The notes under the pieces were generated by a model. That model was given only the letters and a program-made list of their open reading frames with translations. It made no database searches and was not told the origin of the DNA. The position numbers were made by a program, and so were the translations under genes. DNA of 64,000 nucleotides from Pseudoalteromonas arabiensis. GTDB taxonomy: Bacteria > Pseudomonadota > Gammaproteobacteria > Enterobacterales > Alteromonadaceae. The DNA lies in contig NZ_LRUF01000008.1 of NCBI RefSeq assembly GCF_001550155.1, positions 310,001-374,000 of the forward strand, read 5' to 3'. Positions 29,162 through 37,907 of this stretch are shown here, piece after piece; position 1 is the first letter of the stretch; each line of letters starts with the position of its first letter.

Positions 29162-29242
29162 ACGACTCCTTGCTTATCCAGCAACATTTGCAACTTATCG
29201 TAAAAAAAAGCACTCCATGGCAAGATTGATTGCAGATTAAGT

Positions 29243-29257
29243 TGTTATAATATAACA
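29243..29257. promoter_or_regulatory. Zur-like operator between the pyrC-folE2 operon and the nuclease gene
   Basis: TGTTATA-A-TATAACA is a perfect 7-1-7 palindrome and matches the core of the proteobacterial Zur box (TGTTATAnTATAACA). It lies 81 bp before pyrC and 33 bp before the divergent nuclease. Target genes fit zinc-starvation control. Confidence 0.85.
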
Positions 29258-29290
29258 TACCACATCATTATTCTTAGGTAATAGTCGTAG

Positions 29291-30226
29291 ATGAAAATAA
29301 TTAAGCATCCGCATTTGACTAGCTTGGCATTACTACTGCTATCAGTTGTAAATAGTAATTTTGCAAATGCCAAAAGCTTACGCGTGGTCACTTGGAACAC
29401 CGAACACTTAGCAGCCCACAATGGTACAGGCTGTAAAGCCAGAGACACTGAAAGTTACACTCAGATGCGCCAATACGCGCAATCACTTGATGCAGATGTA
29501 ATTGCACTTCAAGAAGTTGGCTCTTTGGCAGCTGTTAAACGAATATTTCCTGCCTCACAATAGCAAATAATCATGTCATCTCGAACGGATTCACCCAGTT
29601 ACACTTGTAGAGAAAACAAGCAAGCATCAACACAACAAAAAGTCGCCTTCGTGGTGAGAAAGCCCATTTTAATAAAACAGGTTAACCATCTAAGTGAGTT
29701 AGCTAACGCAAAGGTGGGTGCAAGAGAAGCGATTCATTTACAAATTGAACAAGCGGGTAAACCATTAAACTTACTTAATGTTCATATGAAAAGTGGCTGC
29801 TTTGTTGAAAATTATGCAGTATCAAATAAATCAAATTGTGCAGTATATGCTAAACAAGCTGAGTATTTAAAAGGCTACCTAGCCAAGCATAACTTAGCTC
29901 GCGAAAACTGGCTTATACTGGGTGATTTTAACCATCATTTGACAGCCATAAATAACCATTTTAGAGTTGAGCTTTTAGCAGCTTCTGACCATAAAAATAA
30001 AAAAGATTATAATGATGGTTCGCCACTTATCGCAGCTAATAACCTTTTTATCGCAACAGATGGTGTAGTAGGTTGTCATCCAAAGTACCCTTTGCCCATT
30101 GATCACATTGTGATATCAGCTTCCATGAGGCGCGCTTTGGTGCCATCTTCTGTGAAATTTCACAATTACAACACAGATCATATGTTAAGCGATCACTGTG
30201 CTTTATCAGCGCAATTTAATTTTTAA
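29291..30226 (+). pseudogene. Exported endonuclease/exonuclease/phosphatase-family nuclease interrupted by one in-frame amber codon
   Basis: A single frame of 311 codons is broken only by TAG at 29561-29563. The first part (90 residues) has a signal peptide (LALLLLSVVNSNFANA), RVVTWNTEHLA and DVIALQEVG with the metal-binding Glu. The second part continues in the same frame with MSSRTDSP, NLLNVHMKSG (catalytic His), ILGDFNHHL (Asp and Asn) and LSDHCALS (Asp-His). All catalytic residues are thus present, and a family member would normally have one sense residue between FPASQ and QIIMSSR. Either a recent nonsense mutation, a base-call error or suppression explains it. It lies divergent from pyrC with the Zur-like site in its promoter. 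Confidence 0.85.
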
Positions 30227-30241
30227 AACAAAGAGAAAACA

Positions 30242-32407
30242 ATGAAACACGTACTCGCAACCGCGATTAGCTCAGCGTTATTATTAACGGCCTGTTCTGA
30301 GCCACAAACAACTGAAAATAAAACAACAACTAAACAAGTTGCAACAACCGCTGACGTTGAGCAAGCAAACCCATTATTTACAAAAAGCGTATTACAATAC
30401 GAAACACCTGACTTTAGTGTCATCAAAGATGAGCACTTTATGCCTGCTTTCAATAAAGGCATGACTGAGCAAATGGCTGAAGTACAAGCTATCATTAGTA
30501 ATCAAGCTAAGCCTGACTTTCAAAACACCATTGTTGCCCTTGAGCTAAGTGGCGAATTACTGACTCGCACCCGCAGCATTTTTTATAATCTAGCAGGGAG
30601 TGATTCAAACCCTAAGCGTCGTGAAATACAAAAAGAGCTCGCACCAAAGCTTGCTGCACATAACGACAATATCTTTTTAAATAAAGACTTATTTGAGAAA
30701 GTCTCTGCTGTATATGCTGAGTCAGATAAATTAGCATTAACCGCTGAAGAAAAACGTCTTTTAGATGTTTACTACAAGCGTTTTGTACGTGCCGGTGCGA
30801 AACTAACCGCGGAAGAAAAACAACAGATCCGTGATATTAATACAAAACATTCAAGCTTAACGACTCAGTTTTCGCAGAACTTATTAGCACTGACTAAAAC
30901 GAACGTTGTGCTTGTTGATGACAAAGCTGAACTTGAAGGTTTACCTGCAGGTCAAATTGAACAGCTTGCTAATGCAGCAACAGAAGCGGGCCACTCTGGC
31001 AAATACCTAATTAAGATCACCAACACGACACGCCAACCTATTTTAGCGACACTTAAAAATCGTGATTTACGTGAAAAAATTTGGCGTGCCTCAGCTGAGC
31101 GCGCACTTTCTGGTGAAAACAGTAACCGTGAAATCGTTGCAGAACTTGCTCAGTTACGTGCTCAAAAGGCTAAGCTACTTGGTTATGATAGTTGGGCGGC
31201 ATTCGGACTAGAGTCACAAATGGCGAAAACGCCGCAGGCAGTATTTGATATGTTTGCAGGTATGATCCCTGCGTTAATGCAAAACGTTAATGCAGAGGCT
31301 GAAGCGATCCAAGCTAAGATCGATGAGTCAGGTGAACAGTTCAAACTACAACCTTGGGATTGGTTATTCTACGCAGAACAAGTTCGTAAAGATAAGTACA
31401 ATCTAGACGAAAATGCAGTGAAAGAATACTTTGAATTTAATCGTGTGCTAGAAGACGGTGTATTCTTCACCATGAACCGTTTATACGGTATTACTTTCAA
31501 ACCACGTAACGATATTCCAGTTTACCATCCTGATGTTAAAGCCTATGAGTTATTTGATGAAAACGGTAACAGCTTAGCCATTTTCTTTGCTGACTACTTT
31601 GCTCGCGAAGGTAAGCGTGGCGGTGCATGGATGAGCTCATTTGTAAAACAATCAGGCCTTAAAGAACAAAAGCCTGTTGTTGTTAATGTAATGAACATTC
31701 AAAAAGGCGCAAATGGTGAACCTACGCTTATCAGCTATGATGAAGCGACAACTATTTTTCACGAATTAGGCCACGGCTTACATGGCATGTTCTCTAAAGT
31801 AAAATACCCTATGCTTTCAGGTACGTCGGTATCACGCGACTTCGTTGAGTTCCCGTCAACGTTCGAAGAAGACTGGGCAATGTACCCTGAAGTTATCGCA
31901 AACTATGCGAAACACCATAAAACAGGTGAACCAATTCCTGATGAGTTACTGAAAAAAGTAATCCAATCACGTAGCTTCAACCAAGGTTTTGATACGTTAG
32001 AATATGTTGCTGCTGCACTTCTTGATATGGAATGGCACTCACTACCTGCAGATGCACCATTGCAAGACATTGAAGAGTTTGAGCAACAAGCACTTACAAA
32101 ACATGGTGTAAATGTACCATTTGTACCACCACGTTATAAATCAGCATTCTTCTCACACTCTATGGGTGGCGGCTACTCAGCTGGTTACTACGCATATATG
32201 TGGAGTGAAATTTTAGCAGCTGATGCGTTTGCTTATGTACAAGAGCAAGGCGGTTTAACTCGCAAAATGGGTGACAAATACCGTAAAGAAATTTTAGAAA
32301 TGGGCAACTCGCGCGACTTAATGGAATCGTATAAAGCATTCCGTGGTCAAGAGCCTGACACTTCAGCATTATTAAAACGCCGCGGTTTAAAAGCGACAGT
32401 TCAATAG
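30242..32407 (+). CDS. M3-family metallopeptidase lipoprotein (peptidyl-dipeptidase Dcp type)
   Basis: The 721-residue protein begins with a lipoprotein signal (lipobox LLTAC, Cys at about 19). It is a thimet-like helical zinc peptidase with FHELGHGLHGMFS (first His at 507) and the third ligand region EFPSTFEEDWAMYPEV. The C-terminal SHSMGGGYSAGYYAYMWSEI is typical of the family and binds substrate. Dcp enzymes release dipeptides from the C-terminus of short peptides. Lipidation would put it in the periplasm, while E. coli Dcp is largely cytoplasmic. It starts 15 bp after the interrupted nuclease and may be read from the same promoter. Confidence 0.93.
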   Translation: MKHVLATAISSALLLTACSEPQTTENKTTTKQVATTADVEQANPLFTKSVLQYETPDFSVIKDEHFMPAFNKGMTEQMAEVQAIISNQAKPDFQNTIVALELSGELLTRTRSIFYNLAGSDSNPKRREIQKELAPKLAAHNDNIFLNKDLFEKVSAVYAESDKLALTAEEKRLLDVYYKRFVRAGAKLTAEEKQQIRDINTKHSSLTTQFSQNLLALTKTNVVLVDDKAELEGLPAGQIEQLANAATEAGHSGKYLIKITNTTRQPILATLKNRDLREKIWRASAERALSGENSNREIVAELAQLRAQKAKLLGYDSWAAFGLESQMAKTPQAVFDMFAGMIPALMQNVNAEAEAIQAKIDESGEQFKLQPWDWLFYAEQVRKDKYNLDENAVKEYFEFNRVLEDGVFFTMNRLYGITFKPRNDIPVYHPDVKAYELFDENGNSLAIFFADYFAREGKRGGAWMSSFVKQSGLKEQKPVVVNVMNIQKGANGEPTLISYDEATTIFHELGHGLHGMFSKVKYPMLSGTSVSRDFVEFPSTFEEDWAMYPEVIANYAKHHKTGEPIPDELLKKVIQSRSFNQGFDTLEYVAAALLDMEWHSLPADAPLQDIEEFEQQALTKHGVNVPFVPPRYKSAFFSHSMGGGYSAGYYAYMWSEILAADAFAYVQEQGGLTRKMGDKYRKEILEMGNSRDLMESYKAFRGQEPDTSALLKRRGLKATVQ

Positions 32408-32463
32408 TTTTGTAATGCCACTTTTTACTTGCCATGACATGAGCAGGTAAGTCCACAGAAACT

Positions 32464-32497
32464 AAAAAAGCCCTTACAGAGAACTGTAAGGGCTTTG
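32464..32497. terminator. Bidirectional terminator
   Basis: AAAGCCCTTACAG, loop AGAA and CTGTAAGGGCTTT give a 13-bp stem with A- and T-rich flanks between convergent M3 and M36 genes. Confidence 0.9.
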
Positions 32498-32522
32498 TTT
32501 TTATCACTGTCTGATAATTAAC

Positions 32523-35500
32523 TTAGCGTTTGCGGCGACGGCCTACTAACGCTAATGGAGCAAGTAGTAAGGTCAAGAAACCAAAACTACCACTGCTTGA
32601 TTTTCTAGGCTCTGGGGTTTCAACCACAGGCTCTGCTTCATTTGTAACAGCAACCGTTACTTGCTCTGACACGGATGCAACACCATCGCTAACAACAACC
32701 TCAAAGACGACCTCTTCATCTGCTGAGATTGAGCCTGGAGTGAAACTTAATGTTGCAGTATCTTCGCCTGATAATGTTGCTGCTGAACCACTTACTTGCG
32801 TCCAAGCATACGTTAATTCATCATCACTATTGCGATCAGTTGCAGTTACACTTAACGTACCGGTTGCAGACTCAGAAATACTTTCATCGCCAGACACGCT
32901 AATCACTGGCATTGCATTATCACATGCAAAAGTGTCACCCGCGATAACGTTTGATAGTATCGGTGTTGTTACATTGGTAAATGACACATTATCAATCCAC
33001 CAACCAAACTCTCTCACTGCGTTATCCGATGATAAACGGAAACGAAGCTTCGCACGGTTACCATTTAACTCAGTACCAAATCGAATTGTTTCGTAATTAC
33101 CATACGCACCATTCTCATCAATATTATTGCCTGTAAACGTATCACGGTCTTGAATTGCCTGTGCATCATTTTCAGTCAGCGGACCATCATAACCAACATC
33201 AAATGTGCCCCCCATTTCAGTGACATCAACCCAATTACCACCATTTACGCTGATCTCAACGACACCACCATCCCAATTTTCTTCAATTAGATAGAAATGC
33301 CAGAATGACACTGCAAACTCGCCAGCAAAACCAATCTCAAACTCTTTAGTTTCAACAGCAACGTCAGATTCAAAATCATTGTTATTTAGGTACATGGTTT
33401 GCTCACCAAGCCCAAAACCAAAAGTATTGAAAAAGGCTACGTTGCCATCATTAGCCATGCTTTGAGTGCCCTCAGCTAGGTCGCCACCCGTCATTACATT
33501 TTCTTTAAAGTCATGAAGTGACGTAGCAGCGACTTCCATGTTATCCGAAGTTTGAGAACCAACAGGTGCTTTTGCTTCAAAGTCCATGTTAACCGTATAT
33601 GAGAGTGTCTCACTTGCTGCTTCAACAATTTCATCATCAGCAGAAAGCTCTGGGAATGACACTTGAATCTCAAGGGTATCTGCCGTACCAGCGTCATTAA
33701 GTGTAAACTTAATCGGCGCACTTGTAGCCGATGTGAATGGGGTCATCTCATCAAACGTGATTAAGCCATCATTTTCAAAAGTAACATCATGGTTACTAAC
33801 AACGCTCAACTGTGCTTGTGTACCTGTCAGTGTTTCACTACCTGTATTGGTAATGCTCACGGTTAGTGTGCCGGTTTCACCTTTATCTAGAATGTTATCA
33901 TTCGAGCAATAACCTAACTCTGCACCGTTAAAGTTATTATTTACGCTCACATCTTTAAGAGTAAAGCTAGCAAGCTCCATATCATCAGATTCAACCACAC
34001 CGGTTAAGTCAGTGCTGAAGCGCTCTGGAGCAACAGCGCCTAAACCCATACCACGCTTAGCAAACGCACCTAGAATTAGCTCGTAGTCGTTTGTATCAAC
34101 AGCATAAGCAGCAGCTAAGATAGCATCACGTGCTTCTGTGTATAGCGGCGCAATTGGTGTTAGTTTATAACCCGCAACAAGGTAGTTTGCCATGCGATTT
34201 TGTGCTTCTTCAAAACCATGCTCGTTGATTAGTGCAACATAGCTTTCCCACAACATTGTTGCCCAAATTTCACCGGCAGCATGAGGCGAAGCCACATTTG
34301 TTGGCGCGATACCAACGTCCGCTCCTGCATTTTCAGTAATGTGACGGAAAGACAGTGGGTTTACTTCCATGTTTGTAGAATATGGAACACGGCGAATACC
34401 AAAATAGAAGTCTTCTACAAATGTACCGCTACCGTAAGCTTTTTGGAACTTGTCGTTACCAACAATGTTGATATCGCCTGCTTTAGCAATAAACATAAGT
34501 GAGTGGAAATCACCCCAGCCTTCACCCATGGCACGGCCTTGGAAGTTGATAAGACCAGACGAGTTACCGACTAAACGGTTACTAATATAGTGACCCCATT
34601 CGTGTGCAATAATACCGTTATCTAATGTGCCATCTTTTAACGTTGCTTTGTTAAACATGTTTACAGTTACAACATTACCTGCATCTATCGCGTCATACAT
34701 TTTATGACCATCGGCAAAGTTAAGTCCCATGTTTGGAATAAGCACGGCATCATCTTCACCGCCCATAGGTGCAGGATCATCGGTATTAGGATCATTATTT
34801 ACAACGATTGCACCAATAGCGCCCGCTTCTTGAGCGTGGAATACTTTTGCAGTGAAGTTACACGAACCACGGTCAACTAACGCAATTTTACCAGCTAAAT
34901 CTGCTGCATTCGTTGCAGGCTCACAACCATCCGTTACACTCCCTGAATCAACATCATTACCATCGATTAGACGTACAACTTCAGCGGCTACGTCTGCAAA
35001 CTGACCTTGACCAAAACCAGAAACTTGCGTTGACTCAAGAAGACCAATCGTTTCATCAGATGTAACTACAACACCAAAATCGACACCTACTTTCGCATCT
35101 TTTGAGTTGTATAAATACATTTGCATACGAGGGCTTGCACCATCTGCTGGTGTAGACATATTTGCGTTATTTAGACCGCTGTTATCTTGAGCTTGCGCTT
35201 CAATAGGATCGCCTTCTACACCACCACGGCCATAGTTAGATACTTGTGCAACATTTGATGTTTCGTCAAAACCATGATCATAAAAGAAATCGTGTAAGAA
35301 GTTGTTCATGTAGAACAAGTTAACGATTGCTGCCTTACGGTTATCATAACTATTAGCAACCTGATCAACTTGATATGGGTAGTCAAAAGTAAAATCAGAC
35401 GTTGTTTCAGCGGTAAAGTCACCCTCAGTAAAACCTTGCGGTGCAATAACATCAGCATACGCAAATACGTTATTACCTGATGTAGTCGTTGCATCATCCT

Positions 35501-36536
35501 CAAGCCACGGGTCCATTGTGCTCAGCTTACTGTAGTAAGATAAGCTAACTAAAGGTGCATCTAGGATTTCAGTTTCATCAACTTGATCAGGGCCATCTGC
35601 TGGGATTACGTCACCATGCGGACCTTCCCATGGGTAACCATCTGCATCAGCCCATACACGATAGTTAAAGTCTGCCGCGTGTGCTTTTAAGTCTTTTTTG
35701 AAGTAAACCTTATTGTTGTCAGCACCAATAACATAGCTGAAGTAGTCGCTATCTAGACTATTTTTATCGGCAACTTCAACTTCAACATAATAAGCTGACT
35801 CAAGTTGTCCGTTAACTTCAAAAAATACTTTCTTCGCACGTGGTTGACCAACGACAACTTTTTCACCATTTTGGTTAGTTACATTGTACTTAACATAGTC
35901 GCCTTGCTCTGTAGACTTAACCAGCGAAACATTGATATCTGCTAACTCTTTAATAGCACGCTTAATACTTTGCTCAGCACCCACAAATTTAGCAAGTGGT
36001 GCAAATGATTTAGTCGCATTTGAACTAACGTTAGCAAAGTAACCAGAGCCAGCTACTAAGTTTTGCTCTTTATCCATGATTAAATTGTATTCACGGTTGA
36101 ATACTTCAATATCATGTACTTTTTGCTTGTATTTAGCCGTGATTGAGCCCAGTTTTTGCTCAGATAAATCCGTTAATACGGCGCTTGATATACCTTTCTT
36201 AGCTGTACTTACACCCGTTAGCGCATTCAAATAAAAATCTGCAGCGTAAGCATTGCGTTGCTCTGGTAAAACAACTGACATATCTGGTTTTGCTTGACCA
36301 ACAGCCTGCCATAAGAATGTTGCTTTACCTAATTGAGCATCAAAAATAGATTTATGACCCGATACAGTGCGGCGCTCAGCTAATGCACGTTGCTGAGTTA
36401 TTTGTGGATTGAATTGCGCGTGTGAGCTTGTACTAGCGGCACTGTAGAAGCGAGTTTGTTCACTTGCTTGTACTTGTGATGATGCCAAAATAGCCGTTAC
36501 TAATGTTGCTACAGCGCTTACTTTAAATTTAGCCAT
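32523..36536 (-). CDS. Large secreted M36 (fungalysin-type) metalloprotease with PA domain and C-terminal sorting tail
   Basis: The protein has 1337 residues from ATG 36536 (GGAA about eight bases upstream), with a signal peptide ending near VQA. Order: propeptide of FTP type (about 60-190), M36 catalytic region with an inserted PA domain (around KIALVDRGSCNFTAKV and GAIGAIVVNND), the zinc site HEWGHY (about 645-650) and GEGWGDFHSL. Then follow a CARDB-like segment, a jelly-roll adhesion domain (ENWDGGVVEISVNGG, GWWIDNVSF), one Ig/PKD-like domain (LTYAWTQVSG) and the tail SSSGSFGFLTLLLAPLALV plus RRRKR. That tail resembles GlyGly-CTERM, which rhombosortase cleaves during type II secretion. 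It should digest extracellular protein. Confidence 0.9.
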   Translation of the reverse strand: MAKFKVSAVATLVTAILASSQVQASEQTRFYSAASTSSHAQFNPQITQQRALAERRTVSGHKSIFDAQLGKATFLWQAVGQAKPDMSVVLPEQRNAYAADFYLNALTGVSTAKKGISSAVLTDLSEQKLGSITAKYKQKVHDIEVFNREYNLIMDKEQNLVAGSGYFANVSSNATKSFAPLAKFVGAEQSIKRAIKELADINVSLVKSTEQGDYVKYNVTNQNGEKVVVGQPRAKKVFFEVNGQLESAYYVEVEVADKNSLDSDYFSYVIGADNNKVYFKKDLKAHAADFNYRVWADADGYPWEGPHGDVIPADGPDQVDETEILDAPLVSLSYYSKLSTMDPWLEDDATTTSGNNVFAYADVIAPQGFTEGDFTAETTSDFTFDYPYQVDQVANSYDNRKAAIVNLFYMNNFLHDFFYDHGFDETSNVAQVSNYGRGGVEGDPIEAQAQDNSGLNNANMSTPADGASPRMQMYLYNSKDAKVGVDFGVVVTSDETIGLLESTQVSGFGQGQFADVAAEVVRLIDGNDVDSGSVTDGCEPATNAADLAGKIALVDRGSCNFTAKVFHAQEAGAIGAIVVNNDPNTDDPAPMGGEDDAVLIPNMGLNFADGHKMYDAIDAGNVVTVNMFNKATLKDGTLDNGIIAHEWGHYISNRLVGNSSGLINFQGRAMGEGWGDFHSLMFIAKAGDINIVGNDKFQKAYGSGTFVEDFYFGIRRVPYSTNMEVNPLSFRHITENAGADVGIAPTNVASPHAAGEIWATMLWESYVALINEHGFEEAQNRMANYLVAGYKLTPIAPLYTEARDAILAAAYAVDTNDYELILGAFAKRGMGLGAVAPERFSTDLTGVVESDDMELASFTLKDVSVNNNFNGAELGYCSNDNILDKGETGTLTVSITNTGSETLTGTQAQLSVVSNHDVTFENDGLITFDEMTPFTSATSAPIKFTLNDAGTADTLEIQVSFPELSADDEIVEAASETLSYTVNMDFEAKAPVGSQTSDNMEVAATSLHDFKENVMTGGDLAEGTQSMANDGNVAFFNTFGFGLGEQTMYLNNNDFESDVAVETKEFEIGFAGEFAVSFWHFYLIEENWDGGVVEISVNGGNWVDVTEMGGTFDVGYDGPLTENDAQAIQDRDTFTGNNIDENGAYGNYETIRFGTELNGNRAKLRFRLSSDNAVREFGWWIDNVSFTNVTTPILSNVIAGDTFACDNAMPVISVSGDESISESATGTLSVTATDRNSDDELTYAWTQVSGSAATLSGEDTATLSFTPGSISADEEVVFEVVVSDGVASVSEQVTVAVTNEAEPVVETPEPRKSSSGSFGFLTLLLAPLALVGRRRKR

Positions 36537-36660
36537 GCATAAGTTCCCTGTTGTTATATTTTTAATTTTGGTTAACAATTTAACCAACTATAATGTACCT
36601 AAAGCTGTTAATAAAAAACAGTAATATTTGTAAATAAAAGTAACAATAGTAGGAGATTTA

Positions 36661-37155
36661 ATGCACCAGATTAATAAAATACAACTAATTGCAGTGTTAT
36701 CTATGTTAATTTTAGGTTGTCAGAAAGATGAAAGTGTAAATAAAAAGGAAGGCACACCTAAAAATACAGCGCTTCAAAAAGAGCAAAATACACCACAAAC
36801 CACAACAAAAAAAACTGAAGAGTTAACGAAAACGAGTAATAATTCTGTTAATAACAATGGTGAAAAACTAACTTACAACTCTGAGCAGCTTTTAAAAGGA
36901 ACCATCGTCTTTAACCACGCAAATTCAGAGCAAGGGACGGTGACTGGTACTGTGTTTATTTCACTCAAAACCAAAGAAGCATCTTTAGCACTGCTAGACA
37001 CCTATCAGTTAAAAAGGGTAGCTGAGCATACGTACAGCTTTTTTGTCGATAAAGATACTGATTTAAAAGTAGTCAAAACTGAATTAGAAAAATACCCAGA
37101 AGTCGGTATTGTTGAAATTGGGGTGGATTACACACCCATTAGCGAAGTACGTTAA
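36661..37155 (+). CDS. Small lipoprotein, unknown function
   Basis: 164 residues with a lipoprotein signal (lipobox LILGC, Cys at about 20). A Lys/Thr/Asn-rich low-complexity linker (about 22-75) leads to a compact domain of about 85 residues (LKGTIVFNHANSEQGTVTGTVFISL to VEIGVDYTPISEVR). The end of that domain, with KDTDLKVVKTELEKYPEVGIVEIGVDY, looks like an alpha-beta fold that measures or binds another protein. I do not recognise it. Its stop is directly adjacent to the stop of the convergent VanX-like gene. GGAG stands before the start. Confidence 0.7.
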   Translation: MHQINKIQLIAVLSMLILGCQKDESVNKKEGTPKNTALQKEQNTPQTTTKKTEELTKTSNNSVNNNGEKLTYNSEQLLKGTIVFNHANSEQGTVTGTVFISLKTKEASLALLDTYQLKRVAEHTYSFFVDKDTDLKVVKTELEKYPEVGIVEIGVDYTPISEVR

Positions 37156-37857
37156 TTATTTTATTACAAAGTTAAAATAAGTCGCAGGGTAAGCCTGCGG
37201 CTGATAAGTGAAATGCCACCATTCCATTGAATACGGAGCAAAACCCGCATCACTCATAAGTGTTTTAAGCTTATAACGATTAGCTTTTTGAGTGGCACTA
37301 ATTCGAGGATCATCCGTATTTGAAAGCGTATCAAACATGTCAAACGGTGATGCCATATCAAGCTCAACACCATATGCATCAACTAACGTTAAATCAATGG
37401 TTGAGCCACGGCTGTGGCCTGATTTAGCAGCAATATAATCACCTAACAGCTGATCTTTATTAAGGTTAGGATAAAACTCAGCTTTGGTGCGCGTATCACT
37501 TAAATCATTAACCCAACGTACAAAATGATCAACAGCGCGCTGTGGACGATAACAATCGAATATTTTTAAATTCAATCCCTCTTTCTGAGCCGCCTTTTGT
37601 ACGTTTTTAAGCGCATTCGCTGCGGTTTTGTGCAATAAACATTTAGGCGCAGTGTAACCATCAATAGGAGCGCCCACAAAGTTATGACGCCCAAAGTAGC
37701 GAATATCTAAAACCGCGTTAGGAAGGAGTTCACCAACATCAATAAACTCACTACGCTTATTCTCATTCGTCTTAGCTTGCACTGCCGATGTATTGAGTAA
37801 AATGACACTCAACACACAAGCCATTTTCATTAAACGAGACGAACTAATGGATACCAT
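37156..37857 (-). CDS. VanX/DdpX-like D-alanyl-D-alanine dipeptidase (M15)
   Basis: The 233-residue enzyme starts at ATG 37857 (TTGGA upstream) with an exported leader (MACVLSVILLNTSAVQA). The zinc site SGHSRGSTIDL (His, Asp), the ligand/catalytic EWWHF (Glu, His) and the substrate Arg in DCYRPQRAV are present. It hydrolyses D-Ala-D-Ala released from muropeptides in the periplasm, as DdpX does for nutrient recycling; vancomycin resistance is not implied because no VanH or VanA is nearby. D-amino-acid genes 7-10 kb downstream fit a recycling role. Confidence 0.9.
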   Translation of the reverse strand: MVSISSSRLMKMACVLSVILLNTSAVQAKTNENKRSEFIDVGELLPNAVLDIRYFGRHNFVGAPIDGYTAPKCLLHKTAANALKNVQKAAQKEGLNLKIFDCYRPQRAVDHFVRWVNDLSDTRTKAEFYPNLNKDQLLGDYIAAKSGHSRGSTIDLTLVDAYGVELDMASPFDMFDTLSNTDDPRISATQKANRYKLKTLMSDAGFAPYSMEWWHFTYQPQAYPATYFNFVIK

Positions 37858-37907
37858 GTGATTTTCCAAAATAACCTAATGGTGTTTACTATTGCATATA
37901 AAATAAC

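Noticed and set aside
29561..29563. Pyrrolysine or other programmed recoding at the TAG
   Set aside because: No pyl genes or recoding hairpin seen; a point mutation or sequence error is simpler.
37156..37857. Vancomycin resistance locus
   Set aside because: Only a VanX-type dipeptidase is present; no VanA ligase, VanH or VanRS. DdpX-like recycling is the simpler reading.
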